Shown in pieces: positions 12,505-28,886 of a DNA stretch of 64,000 nt. The translations under genes were made by a program, and so were the position numbers. Origin of the DNA: Tomocerus qinae (taxonomy: Eukaryota > Arthropoda > Collembola > Entomobryomorpha > Tomoceridae). Location of the stretch: positions 31,434,513-31,498,512 of the forward strand of contig CM034547.1 in the NCBI GenBank assembly GCA_020055645.1, given 5' to 3'. Below the pieces are notes generated by a model. That model did not search any database. It worked only from the letters and a program-made list of their open reading frames with translations, and had not been told where the DNA came from. The first letter of the stretch is position 1. Every line of letters begins with the position of its first letter.

Positions 12505-13683
12505 TCTAAGAAACTATTACGGAAAAATTGGTGTAATTTCAGTCTACTAGTACTTATATATTATTTATATTTGTATGCAGCTACAACAGTTGTCGTTTCT
12601 CACGCTAACGGTGAACTGTCATGCAGTGATTATGTATTAGGTATGTATGTAGAATGGGATAACTAGCTGTAGTCTATGGTAGTGGTACAGCAGTTCAAGC
12701 TAACTTACAGTTAGGGACACGAAAAATGCTTTTATATATAGGGTTGAATGTTCTGAGTGAAACAACTTGTCACGCTTATGAAGCCTAAGCTGATAACCAA
12801 ATAAAAATATTAGATCGCAATATCGCAGTTAATTCAGTAGGAGTATCGAGCTTTACACGTACATAACTAATTTATCCAATTTAATAAAAAGTACCTACTC
12901 ATCATGTCCAGTCTCGTGGTTATGGGTTATGATAATAGATATATGACTAAGAATGACCTGTCCATACGATGATAGATTATATTTTTATGGTGCTGGGAAC
13001 TTTAGAGAAGAGAATGAAGTATAAAAAACCTGAGATTACTTGAAATACGAAAACTTGTTTATCTCAGGAGCTGTCAATCTACCACATATCTATTTATTAT
13101 CTTTATAAGGTTCAATATCTTTCACATATTCATTCTTTTCGGACAGTGCATCTTGGATTAATTGGTGGAATAGTATTTCAATTGTACATTGGTATAAATT
13201 GATGTTACCGTTGCCCATTTTTGTTACACTTTATAAATAGATTATTTGTACAATACAATGAAGAATATGTATGAGTTACAGTCTTACAGTTTTCATGAAT
13301 AATATGAATTTAAGAATTTATTCCTATAAATTAATATTGTAGATTTATTTAACTCTAACTACGGAGTATATTAAAAGTTAATAATATTTATCAATAAATG
13401 TACATACTGTGATGGACTTTTTACCACAACTGGACTATGAAACAAACACACCTACATAGTACTAGTAGTAAATAATAACAAAAACTGGACGTTTATTTCA
13501 TTTTATAATTGGATTACATACACAATTGTACTACGCGTGTCTTTGCATGGTTATACTTTTACTGGATTGGATGGCCAATATTAAACAATCAAATATTTTA
13601 TGTAATTTGTGATTGGTAGTATGAAATACTTTTGCAATTTGCAATGATAATTGCGATTCACTAAGTAATGGAAATAGTACAAC
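12505..13683. other. Gene-free stretch between S4 and fucosidase
   Basis: About 1.2 kb of AT-rich sequence: fucosidase promoter at the left, S4 3' UTR at the right (minus-strand AATAAA near 13492). No ORF with coding character and no repeat recognised. Confidence 0.5.
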
Positions 13684-15238
13684 TTAGTGTGTTGGACGCG
13701 AATATTGACGAGTTTGTCGTTTGCTTACTCTACCCTGGGGCATCGTTCGTCCTCCTTTACGAGTTACCATACTTCCTAGTTTACGACCTTTGGCAGCACT
13801 TTTATCTCCAAGTTTTATAGTGATAAATGTTTCCTCCGAGCCTTCTGCTCCTTCTGCGCCAGGACCTCCTCCTCCACTAGGGCCATTTCCACCATTTGGA
13901 CCATCCCCTTTATTAGGGCCTTTTCCACTTCCGCTAGAACCTGTACCTCCACTAGGACCTACTCCACCTCCACCAGAACCTACTCCACCTCCACCTGGTT
14001 TCGATGACTCCGAGCCTCCTGAGCCAGGTGTTCCTGGCTTTTTATATTCCGATCCATCAGGAATAGTCAAATCCTCTCCAATTGGTCTCTTTGGCCTTGG
14101 GGTTTTTGTGGGGTACCTATGAGTACATCAGCATTCGGTAAAAGTTAACTTTCTTAATAGAAGATATTAATAATATCTTTCCGTTCTTGAGTTAACTATT
14201 TATCTTACAAACGGATATACCCTGAGATACAATTATTATTCCCCTGAAGTAATTTGCTGATATTATAATCTATAGACCATATTATGCTTAACAAACAAAT
14301 CCAAGTCACATTTGCGAATTATTTACCGTGTTCCTCCTTCGGTTTCAGATGGATTTTCGGAACCATCATCTCCTCCCATACCGGGCGGGGGCTCCATAGC
14401 TCTTACTGCTCTTTCTTGCATAGTCGTTATGCAGCACAATAGTTCTACTGCGCCAAACCAGCCGCAATGAGACGCGCTACAAATAGCATCGTTAACAAAA
14501 TTACCACGTATTACTTGAAAGTTAATAAAGTGTGTACAATTTTTAAAAGCAGAAATAATAGATAATGACTAATGGTGGGTAGGTGTACTAAGAATGCGTA
14601 GGAATTGCCATACCTATCCTGTTCATGTTCATGATTTCCAAAAAGTGCCAGAACCATCTCGGCCCCATCTACGATACTGGCTTTGGCGTCAATAAAGTCA
14701 ACATCATCGCTACCACCCAAATTACTAAAAAATGCGGTTTAAAATATTAGAATTGTTGTACAAAGAGTCTAAAGCAATATTTGTTACGGATCTCCTGGGA
14801 ATTTTTAAATAAAATGCCATATACATAAGTGAGAGTAAGTATATTTGAGACTTACTCTATGTATGCAAGGTGCAGGTTATACGTAGAACCTGATTTTTGT
14901 ACAAGACAAGCGAAAAAATATCGATTTTCTTTCGAAAAGTAATCTTCTCCTCTGCTCAAAACAACTAATTTCTCGCCTGTTTTCCCTTGATGTCTTGTGA
15001 ATATCGGATGGGTTTGATCTTCTGTAAGGAAGTAGGAAACTTTGCCATCTTTCTCCACTTCAGTCAGCTCAGCTGGTTCCCCACCTTGAGTTATTTCACC
15101 TATTTTCGCTTCTATCATGGTTACAGCTTGTGTAAATTCCCCATCAGTAAGCATAGCAATCATATTGTCACAAGTAATAATATATATTCGACTATAAATT
15201 AAAACTAAAAATATTTGAAATCGGTTTGTAATTTCCAT
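13684..15238 (-). CDS. S4: divergent, Gly-rich member of the orphan family
   Basis: Exons 14856-15238, 14614-14724, 14327-14476 and 13684-14116 (minus strand) join in frame to 358 residues. Splice choices for exon 3 rest on frame and AG consensus only. The signal peptide and N-terminal domain resemble S1-S3: VVLSRGED aligns with S1 VLSKGED, and the domain ends LHLAYIE. The S1-S3 central exon is replaced by short exons with an acidic DDVDFIDAK segment and a VELLCC-containing segment. The last exon is strongly Gly/Ser/Pro-rich (GGGGVG-like runs), then acidic, then basic with KGRKLGS and SKRQTRQ. The helical C-terminal domain of S1-S3 is missing. It is either a diverged paralogue or a domain-loss derivative. 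Function unknown. Confidence 0.65.
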
Positions 15239-16938
15239 TATAATGGGAATTATTCAGTTTATGCAACTCGATAAACTGAAATTCTCTACGTAGCAATACA
15301 CCAACGGGGAATAGTTGTAGTTCACAATATTCCATAAGAAAACTATTGGCCCATTAGAAGATTATGACGAGAACACAAAGACTTGTTTATGTTCACTTTG
15401 ATGGCTATACGGAAATGAAATGAAAGGTCAAATCAGAGTTAAATAAAATGGTTGTAATATGCACCTCCATTTCATGTCACTAACATATTGGACCTACGAT
15501 TTTATTGGTTTACTATGTACTATAAACTTTGTCTTAGTCAGAAAAATAATAAATAAATTCTACGGAAAATTTGCACCCTAAAAGATCAACGATTCTACAA
15601 TTGCAATTTACAAAGCAAATATTTTTAAATTCAAAGCATACTTATTAGGAAAGGGAAAAATGCACTTTGCATTCGCCCATCTTTAGTCTCGTTGTCACGA
15701 TATTTGGCTGGATGAGACGATAAGAAAGTTACTTGGAAAAGAATAGTCATACTATGTCAATAGCTAACATTATGCTCATGCATCTGCTGAAATGCAAATC
15801 CTGTATTTTTCCAACGCATATGTATGACATATCTACTTCAAATCTTTAAGCATGCAAAAACAGCAGGTCACAGGTCACTGTTAGCGGCATTGGCAGTAAT
15901 AAATGTCTACATGCCTGCAAACATAATGTCTGTTTACTGTGTTCAAATCATATGACATATTTATGACAATGCTGTTACAGATCGTAATTATACAGTACTC
16001 TTTGTATTTTCAATTTGGGATTCTCCATCACTAATTCCTAGAAATATAAGGCAGATTAAGTGAATAACTTGTCAATACTAGTCAATAGTATCTTATCCCT
16101 TAACACGATGGTTCGCACATTGAAAATAATTTTTGCAAATTCTACTTAATATATCTTATTTGCAAATAAGGAAAGTTTGTTATCTCTACTATTTATATAA
16201 TACATTGTACAGAAATATTTTCTAGCTAATTTCTACTTACGTAAACCTGTTGACTGGAAGAAGTTGTTATTATGGTATTATCATGTTAGATATGAGGATA
16301 AGAAGCAACTTTAACCTATGTTATCTTATTATGATTAGTTAGTATCTTGTACTGCTATAACTTCTCACAGATGTCTTATTTACCTGATTAATATGTTGGC
16401 CTTAATGCAATGCTATAAATATAAGTTTATGATCAAGTCTTAGAGGATTGATGACATAATGTGTGTAAATAATATCGTGAATTTATAATATAGTGTACAA
16501 TTGAGACAAAAAGGACCATTACATAGTATACTTTACCATTTATCTTTTAGAAGCTATACGTGGTATTTATTTTATGGTGTACTATGTAGTAATAATACTT
16601 AACCTCTGACATGATCCTGACCCATTTGATTGAGAACAGAATTAAACTATATTGAAACATAGTCAAGATATTCTTGTAATTATGAAATCATTTCTACTTT
16701 GACTTTGACTTTGATCAGTCTGATGAGTCAAGTGTTTGAATTGTTTTCTTGTAACTAATATATATTTAGGAGAAAAATTAATTCTCAATATATAGTTGGT
16801 GTTGATAAGTGAGTGAGTGAGTAGTTTATAGTGCGGTGGGGAGTCAGAAAGACCTCAACTCAAATTGCATATCTAATCCTAAGTAGACTTTACTTAGGAA
16901 AATATTATTGGTCTACAAGTTACTATTAGACTAGAAAC
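15239..16938. other. Intergenic region upstream of S4 and esterase A
   Basis: 1.7 kb between two divergently transcribed genes, so it should hold both promoters. The right-hand part (from about 16170) is duplicated upstream of esterase B. No coding region seen. Confidence 0.6.
16170..16938 (+). repeat. Promoter-proximal duplicated block, copy A
   Basis: This flank matches 23735-24530 in order and spacing, with small indels. Shared landmarks include a 'ttgactggaa' stretch, 'cttgtactgct', 'gtcaagatattcttgtaatt', 'tagtgcggtggggagtcag' and the last bases before the ATG. The duplication that produced the two esterase genes therefore included several hundred bases of 5' flank. Confidence 0.8.
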
Positions 16939-21564
<4,626 letters not shown>

Positions 21565-21584
21565 GCCTAGAGTGGCTGTTTGTT

Positions 21585-21590
21585 AATAAA
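21585..21590 (+). terminator. Polyadenylation signal, esterase A
   Basis: AATAAA about 20 bases after the stop codon. The corresponding position downstream of esterase B has the same hexamer in the same context. Confidence 0.7.
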
Positions 21591-22082
21591 CTTGTAAACT
21601 TTAAAATCCTTTCTTGTTAATCCTTCTAATTTTCGATGCACCTTATAAAGCAAATGTAGTGTAGACATAGTAAATACTAAATAGATGCTATTTTTGAAGT
21701 TATTTGTTATGCTATGCTAAAGAACAGAATTTGCTGAAACGAAATAGTCTTTTATTAAGTCAAATATGTATATATCTAAGCTAAATATGTTTAATAAACA
21801 ATTTTCTTGTAGTCAAAATGGTATAATTTGCTACCATGTTGTATGAGAAAGTGACTCTTACACCATAATTTGAATATTATCCTGTATTATTGACTAAAAA
21901 CTTAAAGGAAACATAATAAATGTAGTCAAAATTTAAAAAAACATTTTCGACTTGGTTTTTTAAAATTCAGGGTTAGTCATTTAAGATTTTGAGATTTTTA
22001 CATGCATTTTAATTTCATAAATACAAATGCCTGTGACCAGTTACTACTACTCCATTCTGTTTTCCCAGTAAGTCGAACATTA

Positions 22083-22245
22083 AAGAGTTTCATTGGGGGA
22101 ATGCCTGCAACCTCGTGGGCTCCAATTCTTTCCTTCAGTTCAGCAATATCTTGAGCTCTGGTTTCGTAAATCTTAGAATAAGGTCTTAGCGGTTGGTCTT
22201 AGCTGAAGGTGGCCCAAAGGAAAAAATGCCAATTGTCACAATCTG
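22083..22245 (-). mobile_element. Relic of a DDE transposase C-terminus
   Basis: Minus-strand translation reads CDNWHFFLWATFS, a stop codon, then an ETRAQDIAELKERI segment. This resembles the conserved CDFFLWG...LKxRI tail of mariner/IS630-type transposases. It has an in-frame stop and no upstream catalytic region, so it is a dead fragment. Family assignment is by motif memory only. Confidence 0.5.
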
Positions 22246-22304
22246 GCATCTTATTCCATCCTCAGGCCTGCCCAATGACAGAAGGTAAGAGAACTTCGAT
22301 AAAC

Positions 22305-22530
22305 GTCTTCATTTGGTCCAATTCAGTCATTCGTCCTCATTCGTCCCCATTAGTCCTCATTGGTCCCCTTTTGTCCTCTTTCTCCTCATTCGATCCAATT
22401 CAGTCATTCGCTTTCTTTCATCCTCTTTCGTCCCCATTCGTCCTCATTCGTCCCCATTCGTATATATTCGTTCTCTTTCGTTACCATTTGGTCCAATTAA
22501 GTCATTCGTCCTCTTTAGTCTTTATTCGTA
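22305..22530 (+). repeat. Degenerate pyrimidine-rich minisatellite
   Basis: Roughly 10-12 base units of the type CATTCGTCCC / CATTCGTCCTC repeated with variation for about 220 bases. The apparent long ORFs here arise from the repeat and are not genes. Confidence 0.8.
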
Positions 22531-22694
22531 TCCAGTAACGCAGGTACTTGAGGAGGATGGAAGTAATTCGGAACGGCGAATTTTAGTAAAAATAAATTCA
22601 CACAAGTGGACAACAAGGCACGCTTTGCAATCAGGAGAAAGCCAAAGAAGAAGGTGTTTTTAAACTCAACAAACGGCCTTATCGGTAGCACATC

Positions 22695-23059
22695 TACTCC
22701 AATCATCTAGAGGACTTTCTTGCACCTGCAGGTGCTAGAAAGTCCCCGGGGACTTTCTAGCATCCTTTTTTATGTTTCCGAAGGCAGATTATTATCATCA
22801 ATATTAATTCTAAATCATCATCATCATAAAATAACAAACAGTACCTCGTTGCCGGTCACTATTTTTCGGTCTTTTTTGACCTAACCTAATTAAAAATAGT
22901 TATATTTAATTACGTTAAGTCAGAAAAGAGGCGAAAATAGTGACCGACAACACATACAACAAGGTATCGCTGCTTAAATTCAACAATTATGTAGTCTGCC
23001 TTCGGGAACATTTTGAAAATGGAAAAAGGGTGCTAGAAAATCCCCTAGATACTCCAATC
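22695..23059. mobile_element. Foldback element with 10-bp target duplication (MULE-like MITE)
   Basis: The sequence TACTCCAATC occurs at 22695-22704 and again at 23050-23059. Between them is about 345 bases whose ends are inverted repeats (left TCTAGAGGACTTTCTTGCACC, one base past 20 if extended; right end matches in reverse complement with few changes). Longer subterminal arms also pair, including GAAGGCAGA and the GTCACTATTTT / AAAATAGTGAC block. The left end additionally contains its own hairpin around CACCTGCAGGTG. A 9-11 bp target duplication with long inverted ends fits Mutator-like non-autonomous elements. No coding capacity. Confidence 0.7.
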
Positions 23060-23134
23060 CCTTAAATCCGTGGATTCAGAAAGAGGAACTACTTCTGTTA
23101 TTGGACTAGCCTGCGGATGGAAAACGATGACAAT

Positions 23135-23225
23135 TGTTGACATTTGATTTCCTTTGGGTCAATCTTAAGTCAAGCTTCAACAAAAGCAGAGATCAAGATA
23201 TTGCTGAGCTGAAAGCAAGAATTTT
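23135..23225 (+). mobile_element. Second transposase-tail relic, opposite strand
   Basis: Plus-strand translation reads FDFLWVNLKSSF then RDQDIAELKARI. It shares the string CAAGATATTGCTGA with the minus-strand relic at 22083-22245, so both derive from one transposon family. Short, followed by stop codons, non-functional. Confidence 0.5.
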
Positions 23226-23734
23226 CGCCGAGGTGCAAGGATTACCTTGCTGATGCAGCTCTTAGCGTTCGGCTTAACATGGGAAACCCAATAGAGCAGT
23301 AGGAACAGGAACGGGTGACATAGAGCATTTGTAAAATTTATGATGTACATTAAGATACCATACTGTCTTAAATGACTAACCCTGTAGATAATTCTAGGAA
23401 ATGTAGGTTGGTCATGTAGATTCTTCGACTCGTTTAGATTAGGTTAAATTCAATTATAGGTTTCGGGTGTAGGGCTCACCATACGATGGGGCCCTATCAC
23501 CAGGCAGGATGCTTTGTTGCAGTAATACATTCATAAAAAGTTCGCATCTCATGTTTCATATTGTATTAATATTTCATGTCAGGATTACAGTTTTTGGACA
23601 AATTAAATGTATAACAAAATCGTTTGTCAATAGCTCTTTATCCTTAAAGATTCTGGACCATGGACAATATGATGAGCAGGGAAAATACTTTTTAGCAAAT
23701 CCTAATGTACATTTGTACTAAATATATAACGTAT

Positions 23735-24530
23735 GTTATCTTATCTCTAGTATTTATATGCACAGAAATAATACCTATACTCTATACGTAAACCGGTTGA
23801 CTGGAAACTGGAAGTTGTTATAATGATAGGTTTGAGATCCTATGTATGTGTATGAGTGTATGATAGAGTAAGAAAGCAACTTTAACCTATGTTATCTTAA
23901 CTTATGATTAGTTTGCGTATTCCAATGCCAAGTATCTTGTACTGCTACAACGCACAAATGCCTTGTTTACCTGATTGATATGTTGCCCTTAATATAATGC
24001 TTTAATTATCAGCTTATTATAAAGTCTTAAAGATGTTTGATGATGCAATGCGTGTAAATAATATCATGAATATAAAGTACAATTGGGATAAAAGGACCAG
24101 CAACAGCATACATGCATAACCACTTTTCATTATTTACTAGACACACTATATAGCAAGTTGTATTTACTTTTTAGTGCGCTAAAACTACATAACCTCTGAC
24201 ATTATCCTGATCTGTTTGATTGAAAACAGAAACTACATTGAGCCATAGTCAAGATATTCTTGTAATTATGAAATCATTTCAACTTTGACTTTGATCGATC
24301 TGAGTCAAGTGTCTGGCTCAAAGTGATTGAAATGTTTTCTTATGTAATTAATGTATTATTTATGACTAAAAATAATTATTTTCAATATATAGTTGATGTT
24401 GGCAAGTGAAAGAGTGAGTAGTCTATAGTGCGGTGGGGAGTCAGTAAGACCTCAAACTGCATTTCTAACCCTAAGCATACTTCACTCAGGAAAATATTCT
24501 TGGTCTACAAGTTACTATTAGACTAGAAAC
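23735..24530 (+). repeat. Promoter-proximal duplicated block, copy B
   Basis: Counterpart of 16170-16938, directly upstream of the esterase B ATG. The last about 120 bases, including 'tagtgcggtggggagtcag' and 'ctagaaac' before the ATG, are the best conserved. Confidence 0.8.
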
Positions 24531-27500
24531 ATGGAAATTAAAATTCAAGCTTTGAATTTTACTTTTCTAGGCGTTTTGTTACTTTTCTCATCTCTATCTT
24601 TAGAAATTGAAGCGAGAAGAAGGAATAGCGCTTATAACAGATGGAGATCCCCATCAACACACCAACAAGGAGATGTTTCTCAAACCGGAGGATTTGATTA
24701 CGAACAATCACCCGATTTTTCTAATATCCAGGACTATGACAATTGGGACAAAACCGCTCGGAATCGCCAATATCAAAATATTGACGACGATGATGGTAGA
24801 CAACATTCCGTCGACGATCCTGAAAGTTGGGAAGAATTTTCTCATATCTACCAAAACAGGCAGAGAGAATCAACCACAAGATACCCTACAAGAAATAGGT
24901 TCGGAGGCAATCAAAGAACAAACTTGCCGAAACCTCAGATTCAACCACCACAATACATCGCTTCAAGTACGACTACAACTCCCGAGACTCCAATTATAAC
25001 TATAGGATTAGAGGAAGTGTCATCGACTACTGAGATTCCGCAGCCACATGATGGTCCAGAGACTACTACTGATGCAGGAACCTTCAGAGGAAAAATCGTT
25101 AAGTAAGGACTAATCATTCTTTATTCCTTCCTTTTCACAAATGGAAGTATGGGTTTTCTCCAGCATAGTTTTAAAATATATTGCATATTACAAGTTGTGA
25201 CAAAAATGTGTATTATCAAATCTGTACAGAAAGTTTATTATAAAAATAATTTTCATTTCTTTCTACTGATTTTATTTATGTAATTTGGAACGTAATCAAA
25301 ATTCATGAGAGTTAAATTCTGATATTGCAGAACTCCAACTGGGAAAGATGTAGTGGCGTTCTTAGGTAATGTTCTTACAATTTGTACATTACATAGTACT
25401 AAACGCATTAAAAATATGATTGTATGAAAATATTAATATTTTCTTAGGTATTCCATTTGCTAAACCTCCAGTCGGGGATCTCAAGTTTAAAAGACCAGTT
25501 CCAATGGACAAATTGAAAACTCCTTACAACGCTATGAATCTGCCAAATGCTTGCTTCCAGGTACATTTGTGTGCAATTACATAGCAAATATTAATAATTA
25601 ATTAGCACAAAAGCACACAATGAACATTGATGATCTGAAGTTCTTAAAGTTTCGATCGATGAAAGTAAATAACTTTTGCCTACATAGAGTCATTTCGAGT
25701 CATTTCCAGACAACCGAGGAGAGGCCCAGTTTAACCCGAATACAAATATATCTGTGGATTGTTTGTACCTAAACATTTGGATCCCTGCTTCTGTTTTTGA
25801 AGAAAAGGAGAACAAACTCGCAACAGTTATGTTTTGGATTTATGGCGGAGCATATTTCAGTGGAAGCAGTGCCCTTGATATTTATAATGGAGCCATATTG
25901 GCCTCAGAAAATGAAGTTATTGTCGTGTCCACTCAGGTACATTTACCTAATAAATGATTAGAATTATTAAGTTTTAGCATTCTAATCTAGTCGTATTGTA
26001 TTAGAAAATATATGCATACATAAAATATAGAAAATAGATTAGAAATGAATGTTTTTGTATCTATTTTTACAAAGTATCGATTGGGCCCGCTTGGATTTCT
26101 CTTTTTCGGGACAGATGATGCTCCTGGAAATGTCGGTTTACTCGACCAGGCCCTTGCATTGAAATGGACTAATGAGCATATAAAACACTTTGGGGGCGAC
26201 AGTGTAAGATCCTTATCTAGAATATTTATGGGTATAACGTTTAATTTTTAACTAGTAGGATCGATTGTTTAGAATTCCATCACGTTGTTTGGTGAGAGTG
26301 CGGGAGGTGCATCAACTTCTTTCCACTCTTTGTCTCCACTGTCAAGGACGTTTTTCAAAAGGTCCATTTTGATGTCAGGAGTTTCGCCCGCTTCGTGGGC
26401 TGTTAATACTCCAAATAAAGCACGTGAAATTTCTTATAAACTAGCCAAACTTGCTGGGTGTGATACTAAATCGGTACGTTTAGTCAATTCTACACAAAGA
26501 AATATTTATGTTTACTAGAGTTTTATTTTATAATCTCATTTTGATGTAATATCTGTGATATTGATATTTGAAACAATGCTCACATATTTTCAGTGCTGGA
26601 ACATTGTAGAAAATATTTATTGTATATTCTAAACAGTCTCCACAGTCAATTATAGCCTGCCTTAGAGAAGTAGATCCTAAAAAGCTAGACACCCTTCAAT
26701 GGGAGCTTACCGGTGGTCAAATTTTGTCTTTTGCATTTACACCGACTGTAGATGGGTACTTCCTCCATGATATGCCCATAAACATAGTTGGCACACGTGA
26801 TGCTAAAAGACATGAAATACTCATTGGTATTGATAAAGACGAAGGTAATGAAACATGGTTACTCACCTTCATATATTTATAATAATAGTATTCCCAACGA
26901 ATATACAAACTGTATGAAAATTCTGTTTCAGGGACTTATTTTCTTTTGTATCAGTACCTCAATTACCTCAGCGATAAAAAAGCCACCAATATTCCTTTCG
27001 ACAAATACATTGATATGATGAAGGAAGTTTTTCAGTTTTACAGTGACTTCGAAAAAGATCTCATCATCAACTATGTAAGCTAAACTATTATACTACAATC
27101 AATTTACCAAAAATAAAGTTTGAATTGAATTGAATAATTAATGCAATTGCAGTACACTAATTGGGAGAATCCAAATGACGGCTACAAAAACCAAAAAATC
27201 ATTTCACAGGCCATTGGAGATTTCTTTTTCAATTGTCCCTTAAGACGATATGCTGACATTTGGTCAAATAGAGGACTTAAAGTATTTTTCTATCAATTTA
27301 CCCAGGTAAGTTGATTTTGTTAGGTTAGAATAATAACATTTGCAATTTTGCTTTTAAACTCTAAATACGTAAATGCGGAAATGAAAATTATTAATTTAAT
27401 TTCTAGCGTACGTCTACTAACCCTTGGGCAGAATGGATGGGGTAATGATCAATCAAAATATTCAGCTTATCGATTGATGTAAATGAATGTCATAGTAAGA

Positions 27501-28547
27501 GTAAGACAATGTCATTTTAATTGTTAGTGTAATACATGGAGATGAAATTGAATACGTATTCGGAGAGCCTTTAAAGAAACCGGATTTATTTACACCCGAA
27601 GAAGCAAATCTAAGTAAACATATGATGAAGCTATTTTCTCAATTTGCAAAAACAGGGTATAGGCAATTGAAAATGTATTATATATGTATTGAAGCTACTT
27701 TATCATAGTAATAAACTTTCACCTTTTCTTTGTAGAAATCCTTCGCCCAATTGGGATAGGTATTCGAGCGAGGCTCCCATTTTTGTTGAATTAAATGCAA
27801 AAAATTTGTCCGCTACAACTTCGGAAGACAGATATGGTCCAGATGCTAACAACTGTGCCTTTTGGAATGAAATCCTACCTTCCATCCAGAACAAACTCTC
27901 CAGTGAACAAGAACAAAATGATAATCAAAATTCAAATAGATTTAACCGTCCAAGTTTTAGATCCTCTAAGCCTGTATACAGAAGCAATCGTCAGAATAAG
28001 AGACGCATCCAGAAAAATGAAGATTCTCAGTGCAGTCGCTATCATAATTTAGATTCCCATGGCCAAGAAGGTAAAATTTTGATAGTGTACACTCTATAAT
28101 ACAAAATTATATCACATTTCTAACCACACCTGTTTAATTATAGCATAATATGATATGTATATGAGAAAAACATGTATACCTAGGTATATATGTAATTGAA
28201 AACGGTCACATTCCGTAGAACCCGAGTTAATTTGTCCAAAAACTCGATCTAATCATTTGCAGCTTACACTCTCATTAGCTTACCCTCGGGGTCAACTATT
28301 AATATTTCGCCAACAATTCTAGCGTTAGCGTTTTAGGGAATAGAGAGACATGTTACCTTTGAATATTTTCTTTTGAATAGGATTGGGATATAGATACTAT
28401 CAACATCAACCTCGACGACAAAGGACCCAAAACTGTGAAAGCTTTTGTGAAAACTATTCGTCATCATCTGTGGCTTCTACAACCACCACGATACCTTTCC
28501 TCGATCCAACGAAACTGAGTACTCCAGCTCCACCAACTTCTGACTGA
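24531..28547 (+). CDS. Acetylcholinesterase-like secreted esterase, copy B
   Basis: Thirteen exons at the same positions and phases as copy A (24531-25102, 25331-25365, 25448-25560, 25700-25936, 26075-26203, 26273-26473, 26637-26844, 26932-27074, 27153-27305, 27407-27441, 27528-27656, 27736-28070, 28381-28547) give 818 residues. The signal peptide and linker are almost identical to copy A. The triad is intact (Ser371 GESAG, Glu498 KDEGTYF, His612 [11 protein letters not shown]). Two AChE-diagnostic positions differ: the choline-site Trp is Phe (F251, AQFNPN) and the third oxyanion Gly is Ala (A291, YGGAYF). SEDC is also changed to SVDC. It is probably an active esterase with altered substrate or inhibitor specificity; loss of true AChE activity is inferred. 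Confidence 0.9.
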
Positions 28548-28564
28548 GTCTATGGCTGTTTGTT

Positions 28565-28570
28565 AATAAA
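28565..28570 (+). terminator. Polyadenylation signal, esterase B
   Basis: AATAAA shortly after the stop, in the same context as for copy A. Confidence 0.7.
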
Positions 28571-28886
28571 GTCACAAACTAAATCCTAACACCATGTTCA
28601 TGTTACTCTACTATTGTCAAAAGTGTGTTATGCAAAAGCTATGGAAAAAATTTGATTAATTTAATCTGGAAAGGCTACATTTTTATGAAATCATGTAGGT
28701 ACATGCCTTTAAGCTGCAGTAATTGTCTTAAATGTAGCATCTCCCAAAAAACATTATTTTTTCTGTAGTGATATATGTATTGTGCTGTGCTACATGCCAC
28801 TCTGATACATGTGATATTTAGCAAAGAGTGAAAATAAATCAAGTGCCGTAAAGTCAAGAAAATAAACATGCATTTCAATTTTGATT
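28571..28886. other. Convergent spacer between esterase B and EcKinase 1
   Basis: About 320 bases between two converging genes. Only 3' UTR sequence is expected and no other feature is seen. Confidence 0.5.

Larger units (their letters stand above)
21591..24530. other. Spacer between esterase A and B
   Basis: About 2.9 kb with no live gene. It holds two transposase-tail relics in opposite orientation, a degenerate minisatellite, a foldback element and the duplicated esterase promoter block. These are listed separately. Confidence 0.7.

Noticed and set aside
22209-22663. ORFs of 109 and 116 codons
   Set aside because: Produced by the CATTCGTCC-type minisatellite; no coding signature.
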